Positions 56,615-64,000 of a DNA stretch of 64,000 nt are shown in pieces. The notes beneath the pieces are model-generated. The model was not told where the DNA came from. It saw nothing but the letters and a program-made list of their open reading frames with translations, and did no database searches. Position numbers and translations under genes: made by a program. Source of the DNA: Methanobacterium sp. (GTDB lineage: Archaea > Methanobacteriota > Methanobacteria > Methanobacteriales > Methanobacteriaceae); assembly GCF_016217785.1 (NCBI RefSeq), contig NZ_JACRGA010000002.1:124001-188000 (forward strand), in the 5' to 3' direction. How positions within the stretch are numbered: position 1 is the first letter of the stretch; each line of letters begins with the position of its first letter.

Positions 56615-56691
56615 AAACTATATAATTAAGTTCTCGTGATTCTAATGGATCACTTTTTAAAAACATATTAAATACTTAGAAGGTATTTAAA

Positions 56692-57348
56692 ATGCGGAAA
56701 TTCTTTGGCAAAGAATCCATGGTGGAGGAACATTCCCGCCAGCATGTGGAACTGGTTTACCAGTGCGTCCAGAAGCTCAAAGAAATCATGCCCCCATTCT
56801 ACAGGGGAGAGTTTGAGATACTGGATGCTAAAGTAGTTGAAATGTCAATCCTGGAAACCAAAGCCGATGAAGTCCGCCGGATTATGGAAATTGAATTTTT
56901 TAAGGGAGCTTTCCTTCCCTTTGACCGGGAAGACAGAATAATTCTGGCAGAACTGGTGGATAACGTGGCTGATATGACCCAGGAAGCTGCCTATGGAATC
57001 AGCCTCAGCAGGATCACCTTCCCCCCCCATTATAAGGAAGATTTTGATGAACTGGTGGATGAAGTTATAAATTCGACTGCTGTTTTAAAAGATTGTATTG
57101 AACTTCTGGATGTGGATCTGGAAAAGGCCCTCCAGAAAGCCCATGAAGTTGAAGAACTGGAAATTAATGTGGACATGATTGAAAGACGTATAATTAAAAA
57201 ACTCTATCAATCCTACCGTGATGATGAATTTGGAATTTTAAGATTAATAGAACTTAAAACAATGGTTACCCGTTTAGGGAATATTGTGGATCGGGCGGAG
57301 GATGCCTCAGACCGGGTGCCTATAATCGCTGCCAAGAGAAAAGGTTGA
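56692..57348 (+). CDS. DUF47/PhoU-like protein
   Basis: A 218-residue all-helical protein resembling PhoU halves; the E/D-rich helices (ETKADEVRRIMEIE, LVDNVADMTQEAA) match DUF47, whose members usually accompany phosphate transporters (Pit). No transporter gene is adjacent in the window. The ATG at 56692 has AAGGTATTTAAA upstream. Role in phosphate control is inferred from the family. Confidence 0.85.
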   Translation: MRKFFGKESMVEEHSRQHVELVYQCVQKLKEIMPPFYRGEFEILDAKVVEMSILETKADEVRRIMEIEFFKGAFLPFDREDRIILAELVDNVADMTQEAAYGISLSRITFPPHYKEDFDELVDEVINSTAVLKDCIELLDVDLEKALQKAHEVEELEINVDMIERRIIKKLYQSYRDDEFGILRLIELKTMVTRLGNIVDRAEDASDRVPIIAAKRKG

Positions 57349-57477
57349 TAATAGGATCCACACTAATCTATCTAATTCTATCTCCTTTGATTTACATTAA
57401 ACACTACCTCCCTATGATACTACTCCAAATATAAAACTGGAAGCGAATAAATAAATTTTAGAAATGGAAGCGAATAA

Positions 57478-58167
<690 letters not shown>

Positions 58168-58186
58168 AGAAGGAAATTAGGGATAT

Positions 58187-59284
58187 TTATTCAATATCCT
58201 CAAATCTTCCACTGAGTTTTTCCATGACACCAGGTAAGGTGGTGTACTCCATCTCATCAGCTGGTAATCTGTGTGGTTCGAATGGGCCATGTCTTCTCAT
58301 GTACTCGGCGATTTCTGATGCCAGTGCTCTGGATCGGTCGTAGGCAGGGTCGTCAAACATGTCTGCTGGTCCTACTAATCTACCATCAGCTATCTGGAAT
58401 CCTAAGGCCATAACCCTTGGTGGTCCGTCAAATCTTACCGGGTATGCGTTTTTCTGTGCTACAGGCATTAATGGTCCGTTGTGTGAACCTCTCATCCATC
58501 CACCCACCAGGTGTGGGAATGCAAATGGTTCCACAATTTCCCCGGCTGCTGGGAATCCGGACTGTGATCTTACAATGGCTACTGGGTCGTCTTTACCAAC
58601 GTATTTACCTGCCATGAGGTTTAATCGTTCTGTACTGATGGATGCAGCGATTTCTTTGTCGTCCCTTCTTCGGACACGTTTTATGACGTATCTGCTGATG
58701 GTGCCCAGGAGGGCCAGTAAATCGTACATTTCATCAGGACAGGTCAGCTTTACTTTTTTGTGTTCCATGACATCATAGACTTCAAATTCAAATCCGTTGT
58801 GCATGGATGGGTCAATTACAAGACCTGCAGTGCTGAATGGGTCTGCGAACATTTTATAAATAGGCAGGTTAAATGCCCCGGGTTCTGTCTTATCACAACA
58901 GAAAACAACCACAGGGTCACTGGGCCTTTCTTTAAATTCCATTTCGGCAACTCCAGGACCCATTCCTTTGATGTTTCCTGAGAATGTGTCGGATAAAAGG
59001 TCCTGACCTGCACCGTAAAGTTTTAGTTCTTTAGCAATGGCGGTTCCTTCTAAAAATGTATTCCATGCCATTTGATGGATTTCTTCGTTTTCTTCACCCT
59101 GGGTGTGGGTCATTATCAGTTCTGTATCGTCACCACAATTGGTCACATAATAATCAATGAGAAGCTCTTCTTCCTTGGCTTTTCCTAATATCTCTTCACA
59201 TTTTTTTAATATTGCGGGGTGAACTAATCCGTGTCCTGCTATACTACCAACGTCTGCTTTTATCACACTAATGGTGGTTTTCAT
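58187..59284 (-). CDS. fbp: fructose-1,6-bisphosphate aldolase/phosphatase
   Basis: Bifunctional archaeal gluconeogenic enzyme (type V FBPase). The 365-residue protein shows KADVGSIAGHGLVHP, NCGDDTELIMTH, the metal loop DKTEPGAFNLPI, and GDVI-like strands; HLVGGWMRGSHNGPLMPV and FDGPPRV close the active site. GAGGTG lies 9 nt before the ATG. A perfect 16-bp palindrome lies on its TATA region. The stop faces DUF434. Confidence 0.96.
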   Translation of the reverse strand: MKTTISVIKADVGSIAGHGLVHPAILKKCEEILGKAKEEELLIDYYVTNCGDDTELIMTHTQGEENEEIHQMAWNTFLEGTAIAKELKLYGAGQDLLSDTFSGNIKGMGPGVAEMEFKERPSDPVVVFCCDKTEPGAFNLPIYKMFADPFSTAGLVIDPSMHNGFEFEVYDVMEHKKVKLTCPDEMYDLLALLGTISRYVIKRVRRRDDKEIAASISTERLNLMAGKYVGKDDPVAIVRSQSGFPAAGEIVEPFAFPHLVGGWMRGSHNGPLMPVAQKNAYPVRFDGPPRVMALGFQIADGRLVGPADMFDDPAYDRSRALASEIAEYMRRHGPFEPHRLPADEMEYTTLPGVMEKLSGRFEDIE

Positions 59285-59322
59285 ATTCTATGCACCTCTA
59301 AAAAAGTCATGAACGTCTAAAA

Positions 59323-59338
59323 CAGCATTTAAATGCTG
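59323..59338 (-). promoter_or_regulatory. 16-bp perfect palindrome on the fbp TATA region
   Basis: CAGCATTTAAATGCTG is fully self-complementary and centred 46 bp upstream of the fbp ATG. Its core ATTTAAAT is where a TATA box is expected if the leader is about 20 nt. A dimeric repressor here would exclude TBP. Confidence 0.5.
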
Positions 59339-59531
59339 AAAAAGGGCGGTTCGAATCAATAATTATAAACCAGTTTTCTCACAAAAACCAGTGCAAAAAC
59401 AGTCTTAAGCCTGTTCTTATTAACCCTTTCTTATTGTGAAATTATGATAATAGAGACATATAAAAGTTACTATGCCCTCTTTTCGCCGCCCTCCAGTGAC
59501 TTAAATATTCCTTCAGGGACTCATGACTAAC

Positions 59532-60551
59532 TTAACTTTCTTCAAAAATTTTACGAACTGCTTGGGCCATTTCCATGGTGGTGGACGCGCCCCCCAGGTC
59601 AGGTGTGAGAAATGTTCCCTGTTTTAAGACATTTATCAATGCTTGTTCCAGTTTAAATGCTTCCTGGTGCTCTCCCAGAAACTGGAGCATAAGACAGGCT
59701 GATAAGATCATGGCAGCAGGGTTGGCCACACTTGTGCCAGCAATATCCGGGGCAGAACCATGTACTGGCTCAAATAATCCATTATTATCCCCTATATTAG
59801 CAGATGGTGCCATTCCCAGACCCCCTACCAACCCAGCACCCTCGTCTGATAGTATATCTCCGAAAAGGTTGGTGGTTACCAGTACCTGGAATCTGTGTGG
59901 ATCGGTGACCAAGAACATGGCAGCAGCATCCACGTAAAATTCATCAGTCTCAATACCCTTGCTGGCATCAATATCCTTATATTCCTTTGCAACCTTCCAG
60001 AAGGCTTCTCTGAATACCCCATCAGTTTTTCTAAGTACATTAGCTTTATGCACTGCAGTTACTCGGGTTTTACCCCTTTTCAGAGCTTCTTCAAATGCTA
60101 CCCGTGAGATACGGTCTGATGCCTTCCGGGTGATAACCCGCAGAGCAGTGGCTCCTTCTTCTGTGTATTCTTCAATTTCAGAGTAAAGACCTTCACTGTT
60201 CTCCCTAATTATTAAGATATCCAGATCATTGTAAACTGCTTCTACTCCAGGATAGGATTTAATTGGCCTTAAGTTGGCGTATAAACCCAATGCTTTTCTG
60301 AGGGCTAATATAGAACCAGCAGTTTTCTGATCCGGGACAGATGTAACTGCACCAAAAAGGGTTGCATCGCTATTTTTCGCCATTTCTATGGTTTCATCAG
60401 GTAAAGTCGTTCCTGTATCCTGAAAACAGACGTAACCTGCCCTGGCTTCCTGGAAATCAAATTCTAAATCAGAAGCTCTGAGAATATTTAGAGTAGCTTC
60501 CATAACTTCCGGGCCTATACCATCACCCGGTATTACTGTTATCGTGTACAT
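59532..60551 (-). CDS. 3-isopropylmalate/homoisocitrate dehydrogenase
   Basis: A 339-residue beta-decarboxylating dehydrogenase. IPGDGIGPEVMEATL, RENSEGLYS, the Tyr/Lys region (HKANVLRKTDG) and NLFGDILSDEGAGL are present. Methanogens have two such enzymes: LeuB (leucine) and AksF (coenzyme B side chain). I cannot separate them from sequence alone, and no leuCD or aks partner lies nearby, so no symbol is given. The stop is 247 nt upstream of the fbp region. Confidence 0.88.
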   Translation of the reverse strand: MYTITVIPGDGIGPEVMEATLNILRASDLEFDFQEARAGYVCFQDTGTTLPDETIEMAKNSDATLFGAVTSVPDQKTAGSILALRKALGLYANLRPIKSYPGVEAVYNDLDILIIRENSEGLYSEIEEYTEEGATALRVITRKASDRISRVAFEEALKRGKTRVTAVHKANVLRKTDGVFREAFWKVAKEYKDIDASKGIETDEFYVDAAAMFLVTDPHRFQVLVTTNLFGDILSDEGAGLVGGLGMAPSANIGDNNGLFEPVHGSAPDIAGTSVANPAAMILSACLMLQFLGEHQEAFKLEQALINVLKQGTFLTPDLGGASTTMEMAQAVRKIFEES

Positions 60552-61039
60552 ATTATCATCATATTTTTAGTTAATCTATTTAGATAATCTTTTGTAAAAT
60601 CTAATAAAAACATTTACCTAAAAAAAGGGCTAAATCCACTAATTCCCCGTTTTTAAACTTCAAATTTATTCCTTAATCATGAATTTCAATTCACTTTCTA
60701 TTTTTCCAGGAACAGGATGATGAATTCCGGTTTTGGGTTCTGTCTAGACCTAACTTATCGAATCATATGGTATGTAAGAGATATAGGGCGTGTAAGAGAT
60801 ATAAGAGTAATTAATAATCTCTTCTGAATATGATATGACAAACAAATAAAGGCATATATTTCCTTAAATAATTAATTGAACGTGTGTTTTTGTGGATAAA
60901 ATATACATTATGACTTGATGAATATGGCAAAATATATGGCTTAAGAAAAACATAATATATTTTTCTTATAAATTGAGACATTTCGATCTTGTTGTGCATA
61001 AAAATCAAATCCAATTAATTTTTAAGGGAGATAATGATT
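60552..61039. other. AT-rich intergenic region
   Basis: About 480 nt with TGTAAGAGATATA duplicated at about 60770 and 60792. A minus-strand frame at 60811-61014 lacks a ribosome binding site and looks like chance. Possible TATA boxes for the HEAT gene occur near 60930 and 60955. No RNA gene is convincing. Confidence 0.4.
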
Positions 61040-61597
61040 ATGGAAGTTGAAAAAAACGTCAAAAGACTGATTGAAACTTTAAAAGATGATGATGAATTTG
61101 TGCAAGTCCAGACTACCGAAATGCTGGAAGAAGTTGGAGAACCAGCAGTGACCCAGCTCATTGATGCCCTGGATGACGAGGATAAAAATGTCCGTAAGGG
61201 AGCAGCCAAGGTACTGGGCCTAATTGGTGACGTGAGAGCCATTGATCCTCTTATTGAAACTATGAAGGATGATAATAAGTGGGTGCGCAGAGCTGCCTCC
61301 GGAGCCCTGAGTAACATGGGCCAATCCGCTGTAGATCCATTAATCAAGACTTTAAAGGATGATGACTGGAGAGTTAGAGGCGGGGCTGCATGGGCTTTGA
61401 GCAGTATAAAGTCCCCTGAATCATTAGATCCATTAATTGAGGTTATGAATGATGATAGTGGATTTGTAAGGGCCGGTGCAGTAATGGCACTTGGAAACAT
61501 CGGTGGGGAAAAGGCGGAAAAAGCACTTGAAGAGGCACTCAAGGATAAAAGTGGTTATGTTCGCCGAGTTGCTCAGGGTTTCCTGAATAAAGACTAA
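61040..61597 (+). CDS. HEAT-repeat protein
   Basis: A 185-residue protein with about five HEAT (PBS-lyase-type) repeats, each beginning near VDALxDEDKxVRKGAAKVLG, e.g. DPLIETMKDDNKWVRRAA and DPLIKTLKDDDWRVRGGAAWAL. It would form a short solenoid for protein binding. ATG 61040 is 9 nt after GGGAG; ATG 61034 is too close to it. No enzyme domain. Partner unknown. Confidence 0.88.
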   Translation: MEVEKNVKRLIETLKDDDEFVQVQTTEMLEEVGEPAVTQLIDALDDEDKNVRKGAAKVLGLIGDVRAIDPLIETMKDDNKWVRRAASGALSNMGQSAVDPLIKTLKDDDWRVRGGAAWALSSIKSPESLDPLIEVMNDDSGFVRAGAVMALGNIGGEKAEKALEEALKDKSGYVRRVAQGFLNKD

Positions 61598-61675
61598 TTT
61601 TTTCTTTTCCAATATTTAAAGGATAAATTGATAACACTATAAAGAGAGTCAAATGATTAAGGGACAGGGTGTGAA

Positions 61676-62641
61676 ATGAAGGTTAGTGTAATTGGTGCAT
61701 CAGGCAGAGTGGGTAAAGCCGCTGCTTTTTGCCTGGCTGAAGAAAGTGCAGTTAGTGAAGTGGTACTGTTATCCCGTGAAAAAAGCCTTGGTCAGGTCCA
61801 GGGCGAAGCTCTGGATATGAATGATGCCATGGCTGCCAAGGATATCAGGGTGTCCATAACCCCCACTGCAAATTTTGAGGATATAGCAGATTCAAAAATT
61901 GTGGTAATTACTTCTGGCATGCCCAGAACTCCTGAAATGACCCGTATGGATGTGGCCATTCCCAATGCTAAAATTATAGCAGAATATGCTCAGTTAGTTG
62001 GCAAGTACGCCCCCGAATCCATAATTCTGGTCATCACCAACCCGGTGGATGTTATGACCTACGTGGCTTACAAAGCTTCTGGATTCCCACGAAACAGGGT
62101 GATTGGATTGGGAAACCACCTTGACTCCCTGCGGTTAAAGAATCTCATTGCCAAACATTTCAACATACATGTTAGCGAAATACACACCAGGATTATAGGG
62201 GAACACGGCGACCATATGGTGCTGCTTTTAAGCTCCACCTCCATTGGTGGGATACTGGTGAAGTACTTCCCCCAGTATCAGTCCTTTGATGTAGATGCAA
62301 TTGTGGATAAGGTTAAAAATGCAGGCAGTTACGTCATTAACAAAAAGGGTGCCACTGAATACGGACCTGCCTTCGCTATTTCCAACATTGTTAAAACCAT
62401 CATAAACGATGAAAAGAGAATACTAACCCTCACCACTTATCTCGACGGTGAAATCGATGATGTAAGTGATGTGTGTCTAGGAGTACCGGTCAAGTTAGGT
62501 ATAAATGGTGTGGAACGAATTATCAGCGGGAAAATGAGTGATAAAGAATTAGAAGACTTTAAAACAGCCGCTGATGTTGTTAAAAGCGCCACCGATGAAG
62601 TAATGGCATCAGTGGAAGGAAAAGTTAACCTTTCAAAATAA
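61676..62641 (+). CDS. mdh: malate dehydrogenase (LDH/MDH superfamily)
   Basis: Interconverts malate and oxaloacetate with NAD(P). The 321-residue protein has VIGASGRVGKAAAF, ITSGMPRTPEMTRMD with the substrate Arg residues, VITNPVDVMTYVAY and GEHGDHMVLL with the catalytic His. Substrate specificity residues fit malate rather than lactate. ATG with GGGTGTGAA upstream. It stands alone here. Confidence 0.93.
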   Translation: MKVSVIGASGRVGKAAAFCLAEESAVSEVVLLSREKSLGQVQGEALDMNDAMAAKDIRVSITPTANFEDIADSKIVVITSGMPRTPEMTRMDVAIPNAKIIAEYAQLVGKYAPESIILVITNPVDVMTYVAYKASGFPRNRVIGLGNHLDSLRLKNLIAKHFNIHVSEIHTRIIGEHGDHMVLLLSSTSIGGILVKYFPQYQSFDVDAIVDKVKNAGSYVINKKGATEYGPAFAISNIVKTIINDEKRILTLTTYLDGEIDDVSDVCLGVPVKLGINGVERIISGKMSDKELEDFKTAADVVKSATDEVMASVEGKVNLSK

Positions 62642-62817
62642 ATTTTAATGCAATTTAGAGATTTTCATTAGGTTATAATTTATTTCCTAGTGGATAATAT
62701 TAATTCAAAAATATAAACCTGTAACAAAATCAAAAAAATAGTATTTTGGGCCGAATTATCGACCCCTTATCTAAAACCTTCTTTATTCTATAATCTACTA
62801 ATTCTAAATTATCCAAG

Positions 62818-63105
62818 TTAGGTAGTTCCATTAGTAGGTTCAGTTTGCGTGTTAGTTGGTGTGGTTGGTGTAGAAGTTGATGTGTCAGTGGTTGTGGTGT
62901 CTGCTGTATTTTTAGTTGTAGTTTTGGCTGTATTGGTTGTTTTGTAGGTAGTTTGGGCATCATCATAACTACTACCACTATCATTGGTCTTGTTGGTTAT
63001 GTTAAGTGTGAAATTCCCAGCAGAATTCATAATACCGGTGAAATAACCCCCAACAAATGCAAATACTACTATTACCGCTACTAAAGCGATAGGTGCTTTT
63101 TTCAT
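62818..63105 (-). CDS. Thr-rich secreted or anchored protein
   Basis: A 95-residue protein with an N-terminal hydrophobic segment (PIALVAVIVVFAFVGGYF) and a tail of Thr/Asn/Ser repeats (TTTKNTADTTTTDTSTSTPTT). Likely a glycosylated surface peptide or a fragment of an anchor region. No folded domain is evident. Low-complexity sequence makes homology calls unreliable. Confidence 0.6.
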   Translation of the reverse strand: MKKAPIALVAVIVVFAFVGGYFTGIMNSAGNFTLNITNKTNDSGSSYDDAQTTYKTTNTAKTTTKNTADTTTTDTSTSTPTTPTNTQTEPTNGTT

Positions 63106-63487
63106 ATATTGTCACTCCGTAATCCACGTAAAAATTTCAAATATTTTTAAATTTGGGATATTAATTTCTTAAAATTTCTGATCCTGAAAAAGTTATTTGA
63201 TGTTTTGGATTTTTCTTATTAAAATATTTCTTTATTTCTGATCCTAAAAAAGGACATTTGATGCAGTATATATCTCACTCCCCTATAATAAGCTTGTCCT
63301 TGAAATGGGGAATATTATTAATTGCAAGTTAAATAATAAATTAAATATTATTTTAGTAAGGTTTTCGCATCATTGAGATTTAATGATCTTATGAATCGGA
63401 CAACAGAATAAATTCTTCATAAATTAAAAGAAAATAAAAAAAAAGGGATTGGATTGTTACCCTGATTGGATTACCCTGATTGGATTG
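63106..63487. other. intergenic region with long direct repeats
   Basis: ATTTCTGATCCT...ATTTGATG occurs at about 63174-63202 and again at 63235-63263, 60 bp apart. AGTATATATCTC near 63270 may be a TATA box. The right edge contains three GATTGGATT units that overlap the aquaporin stop. No gene is seen. Confidence 0.5.
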
Positions 63488-63493
63488 TTATCC
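63447..63493. repeat. three GATTGGATT units over the aquaporin stop
   Basis: Units at 63447-63463 (17 bp), 63464-63477 (14 bp) and 63478-63493 (16 bp) share GATTGGATT...CC. The last contains the stop of the minus-strand aquaporin gene (63488-63490). Confidence 0.8.
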
Positions 63494-64000
63494 GGTCTCC
63501 TCTGAAAGATAGCTATACGCAAATGCAGCTAAAACTGCTCCTACTATGGGACCGATGATATAGATAGGGAAATATATCCACAGATTAGAACCTCCCAAGA
63601 GCAGGTCTCCCAGGTATGGTCCAAAGGTCCTGGCAGGATTTAATGATGCTCCGGTAATATTTCCCAGTGTGGTTATCGCACCAGCAACAGTTAGACCAAT
63701 GATCAATCCTGCAAATCCTGGAGGAGCTTCTCTGTCCACTGCAACCCCCATTATAGCCAGCATTAGGATGAAAGTCCCAATAGCTTCAGCCAAGATAGCC
63801 TGTAAATAACCTATGCCCTCGAATGGTGCTGTGGCACCCAGACCCCCTGTGGTTACTGCTCCCATTCCAATTATGTAGGCCAATGCAAAACTGGCCAGGG
63901 CGGCTCCAATCAATTGAGCAATCAGGTAGGGTGCAACATCACGTGATGGGAATTTTTTCACAGCCCACAATGCTATGGTCACTGCGGGGTTTATATGACA
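63488..64000 (-). CDS. aqpM: aquaporin (MIP family), 5' end outside the window
   Basis: Only the C-terminal 170 residues are in the window. Reading to the last base gives CHINPAVTIAL, the first NPA motif, and later TGASLNPARTFGP, the second, with the MIP helices between and after. The N-terminal helix pair lies beyond position 64000. Water or small-solute flux is the family role; selectivity cannot be judged without the aromatic/Arg residues of the missing part. The stop codon lies in a triple repeat. Confidence 0.93.
   Translation of the reverse strand, partial: CHINPAVTIALWAVKKFPSRDVAPYLIAQLIGAALASFALAYIIGMGAVTTGGLGATAPFEGIGYLQAILAEAIGTFILMLAIMGVAVDREAPPGFAGLIIGLTVAGAITTLGNITGASLNPARTFGPYLGDLLLGGSNLWIYFPIYIIGPIVGAVLAAFAYSYLSEETG

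Noticed and set aside
59349..59358. GTTCGAATC-like T-loop sequence upstream of fbp
   Set aside because: No acceptor, D or anticodon stem around it, so not a tRNA.
60811..61014. 67-codon minus-strand frame in the intergenic region before the HEAT gene
   Set aside because: No ribosome binding site, biased composition (Tyr, Ile, His, Arg from AT-rich DNA) and no domain; it looks like chance.
62730..62984. frame overlapping the Thr-rich gene in another frame (MIVVVVMMMPKLPTK...)
   Set aside because: Frame created by the low-complexity sequence; the signal-anchor frame is the better reading.

Overview
The window is a 64 kb chromosomal segment of a methanogenic archaeon of the order Methanobacteriales, most likely Methanobacterium or a close relative. 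Supporting genes are two HMf-type histones, replication factor C small and large subunits, RadB, Rpo7/Spt4, aIF2-gamma, aIF5B, ABCE1, ribosomal proteins L7Ae, L24e, S6e, S24e, S27ae and S28e, the archaeal tRNA-splicing endonuclease, F420-dependent NADP reductase, archaetidylinositol-phosphate synthase and class I HMG-CoA reductase. Ribosome binding sites are mostly GGTGAT or GGAG placed 5-9 nt before ATG, GTG or TTG, and they move several starts inward from the longest reading frame. I found no rRNA, tRNA, CRISPR array, integrase or transposase.

Layout. 157-2625: clamp-loader operon rfcS-rfcL. 2640-7325: an AT-rich island with a zinc-ribbon gene, a decayed small minus-strand operon and a tight two-gene cassette (PLD-like/VPA1262-like protein plus a helical partner) that is the best candidate for an undescribed, possibly defensive, system. 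7326-19000: a truncated beta-helix surface protein, a PP-loop-like protein, a GltB/FwdC-type beta-helix protein, a divergent DUF368/DedA pair (both polyprenyl-phosphate carrier families), HtpX carrying an EF-hand loop, a signal-peptidase-like protein with aroD, sucD, hmgA and a VIT-like membrane protein. 19000-33400: TatD-like hydrolase, aroE, RNA-free RNase P (HARP), hisS-hisI-PINA, an isomerase-like TIM barrel, a Cys-rich secreted protein, npdG, hxlB, endA, trpS, SpoIIM-like protein, thrC. 33600-43700: the information-processing block (histone; rpl7ae-rps28e-rpl24e-ndk-infB; rps6e-eif2g-PIN; ppa; rpoE1-spt4-dephospho-CoA kinase-rps24e-rps27ae; argH). 43900-64000: zinc-ribbon paralogues, DUF3096 peptide, KH/PP-loop ATPase, PEBP protein, second histone, ABCE1, aminotransferase, radB, sua5, GHMP kinase with a GT20 synthase, archaetidylinositol-phosphate synthase, DUF357, DUF47, DUF434, fructose-bisphosphate aldolase/phosphatase, a leuB/aksF-type dehydrogenase, a HEAT-repeat protein, malate dehydrogenase and an aquaporin cut by the window end.

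Functional threads are DNA replication and repair (RFC, RadB, PINA), translation and ribosome recycling, aromatic and histidine biosynthesis (aroD, aroE, hisI), gluconeogenesis and pentose supply (fbp, hxlB), isoprenoid lipid synthesis and carrier recycling (hmgA, DUF368, DedA, archaetidylinositol-phosphate synthase), and CoA synthesis (dephospho-CoA kinase).

Main surprises: a PIN-domain gene overlapping aIF2-gamma whose frame is broken exactly at a canonical -1 slippery heptamer; a candidate structured ncRNA before the second histone gene; perfect dyads on or next to several TATA boxes (fbp, rpoE1, htpX, hmgA, thrC); and repeated short tandem duplications at or just after stop codons across the window. 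All calls come from reading the sequence; no database search was possible.
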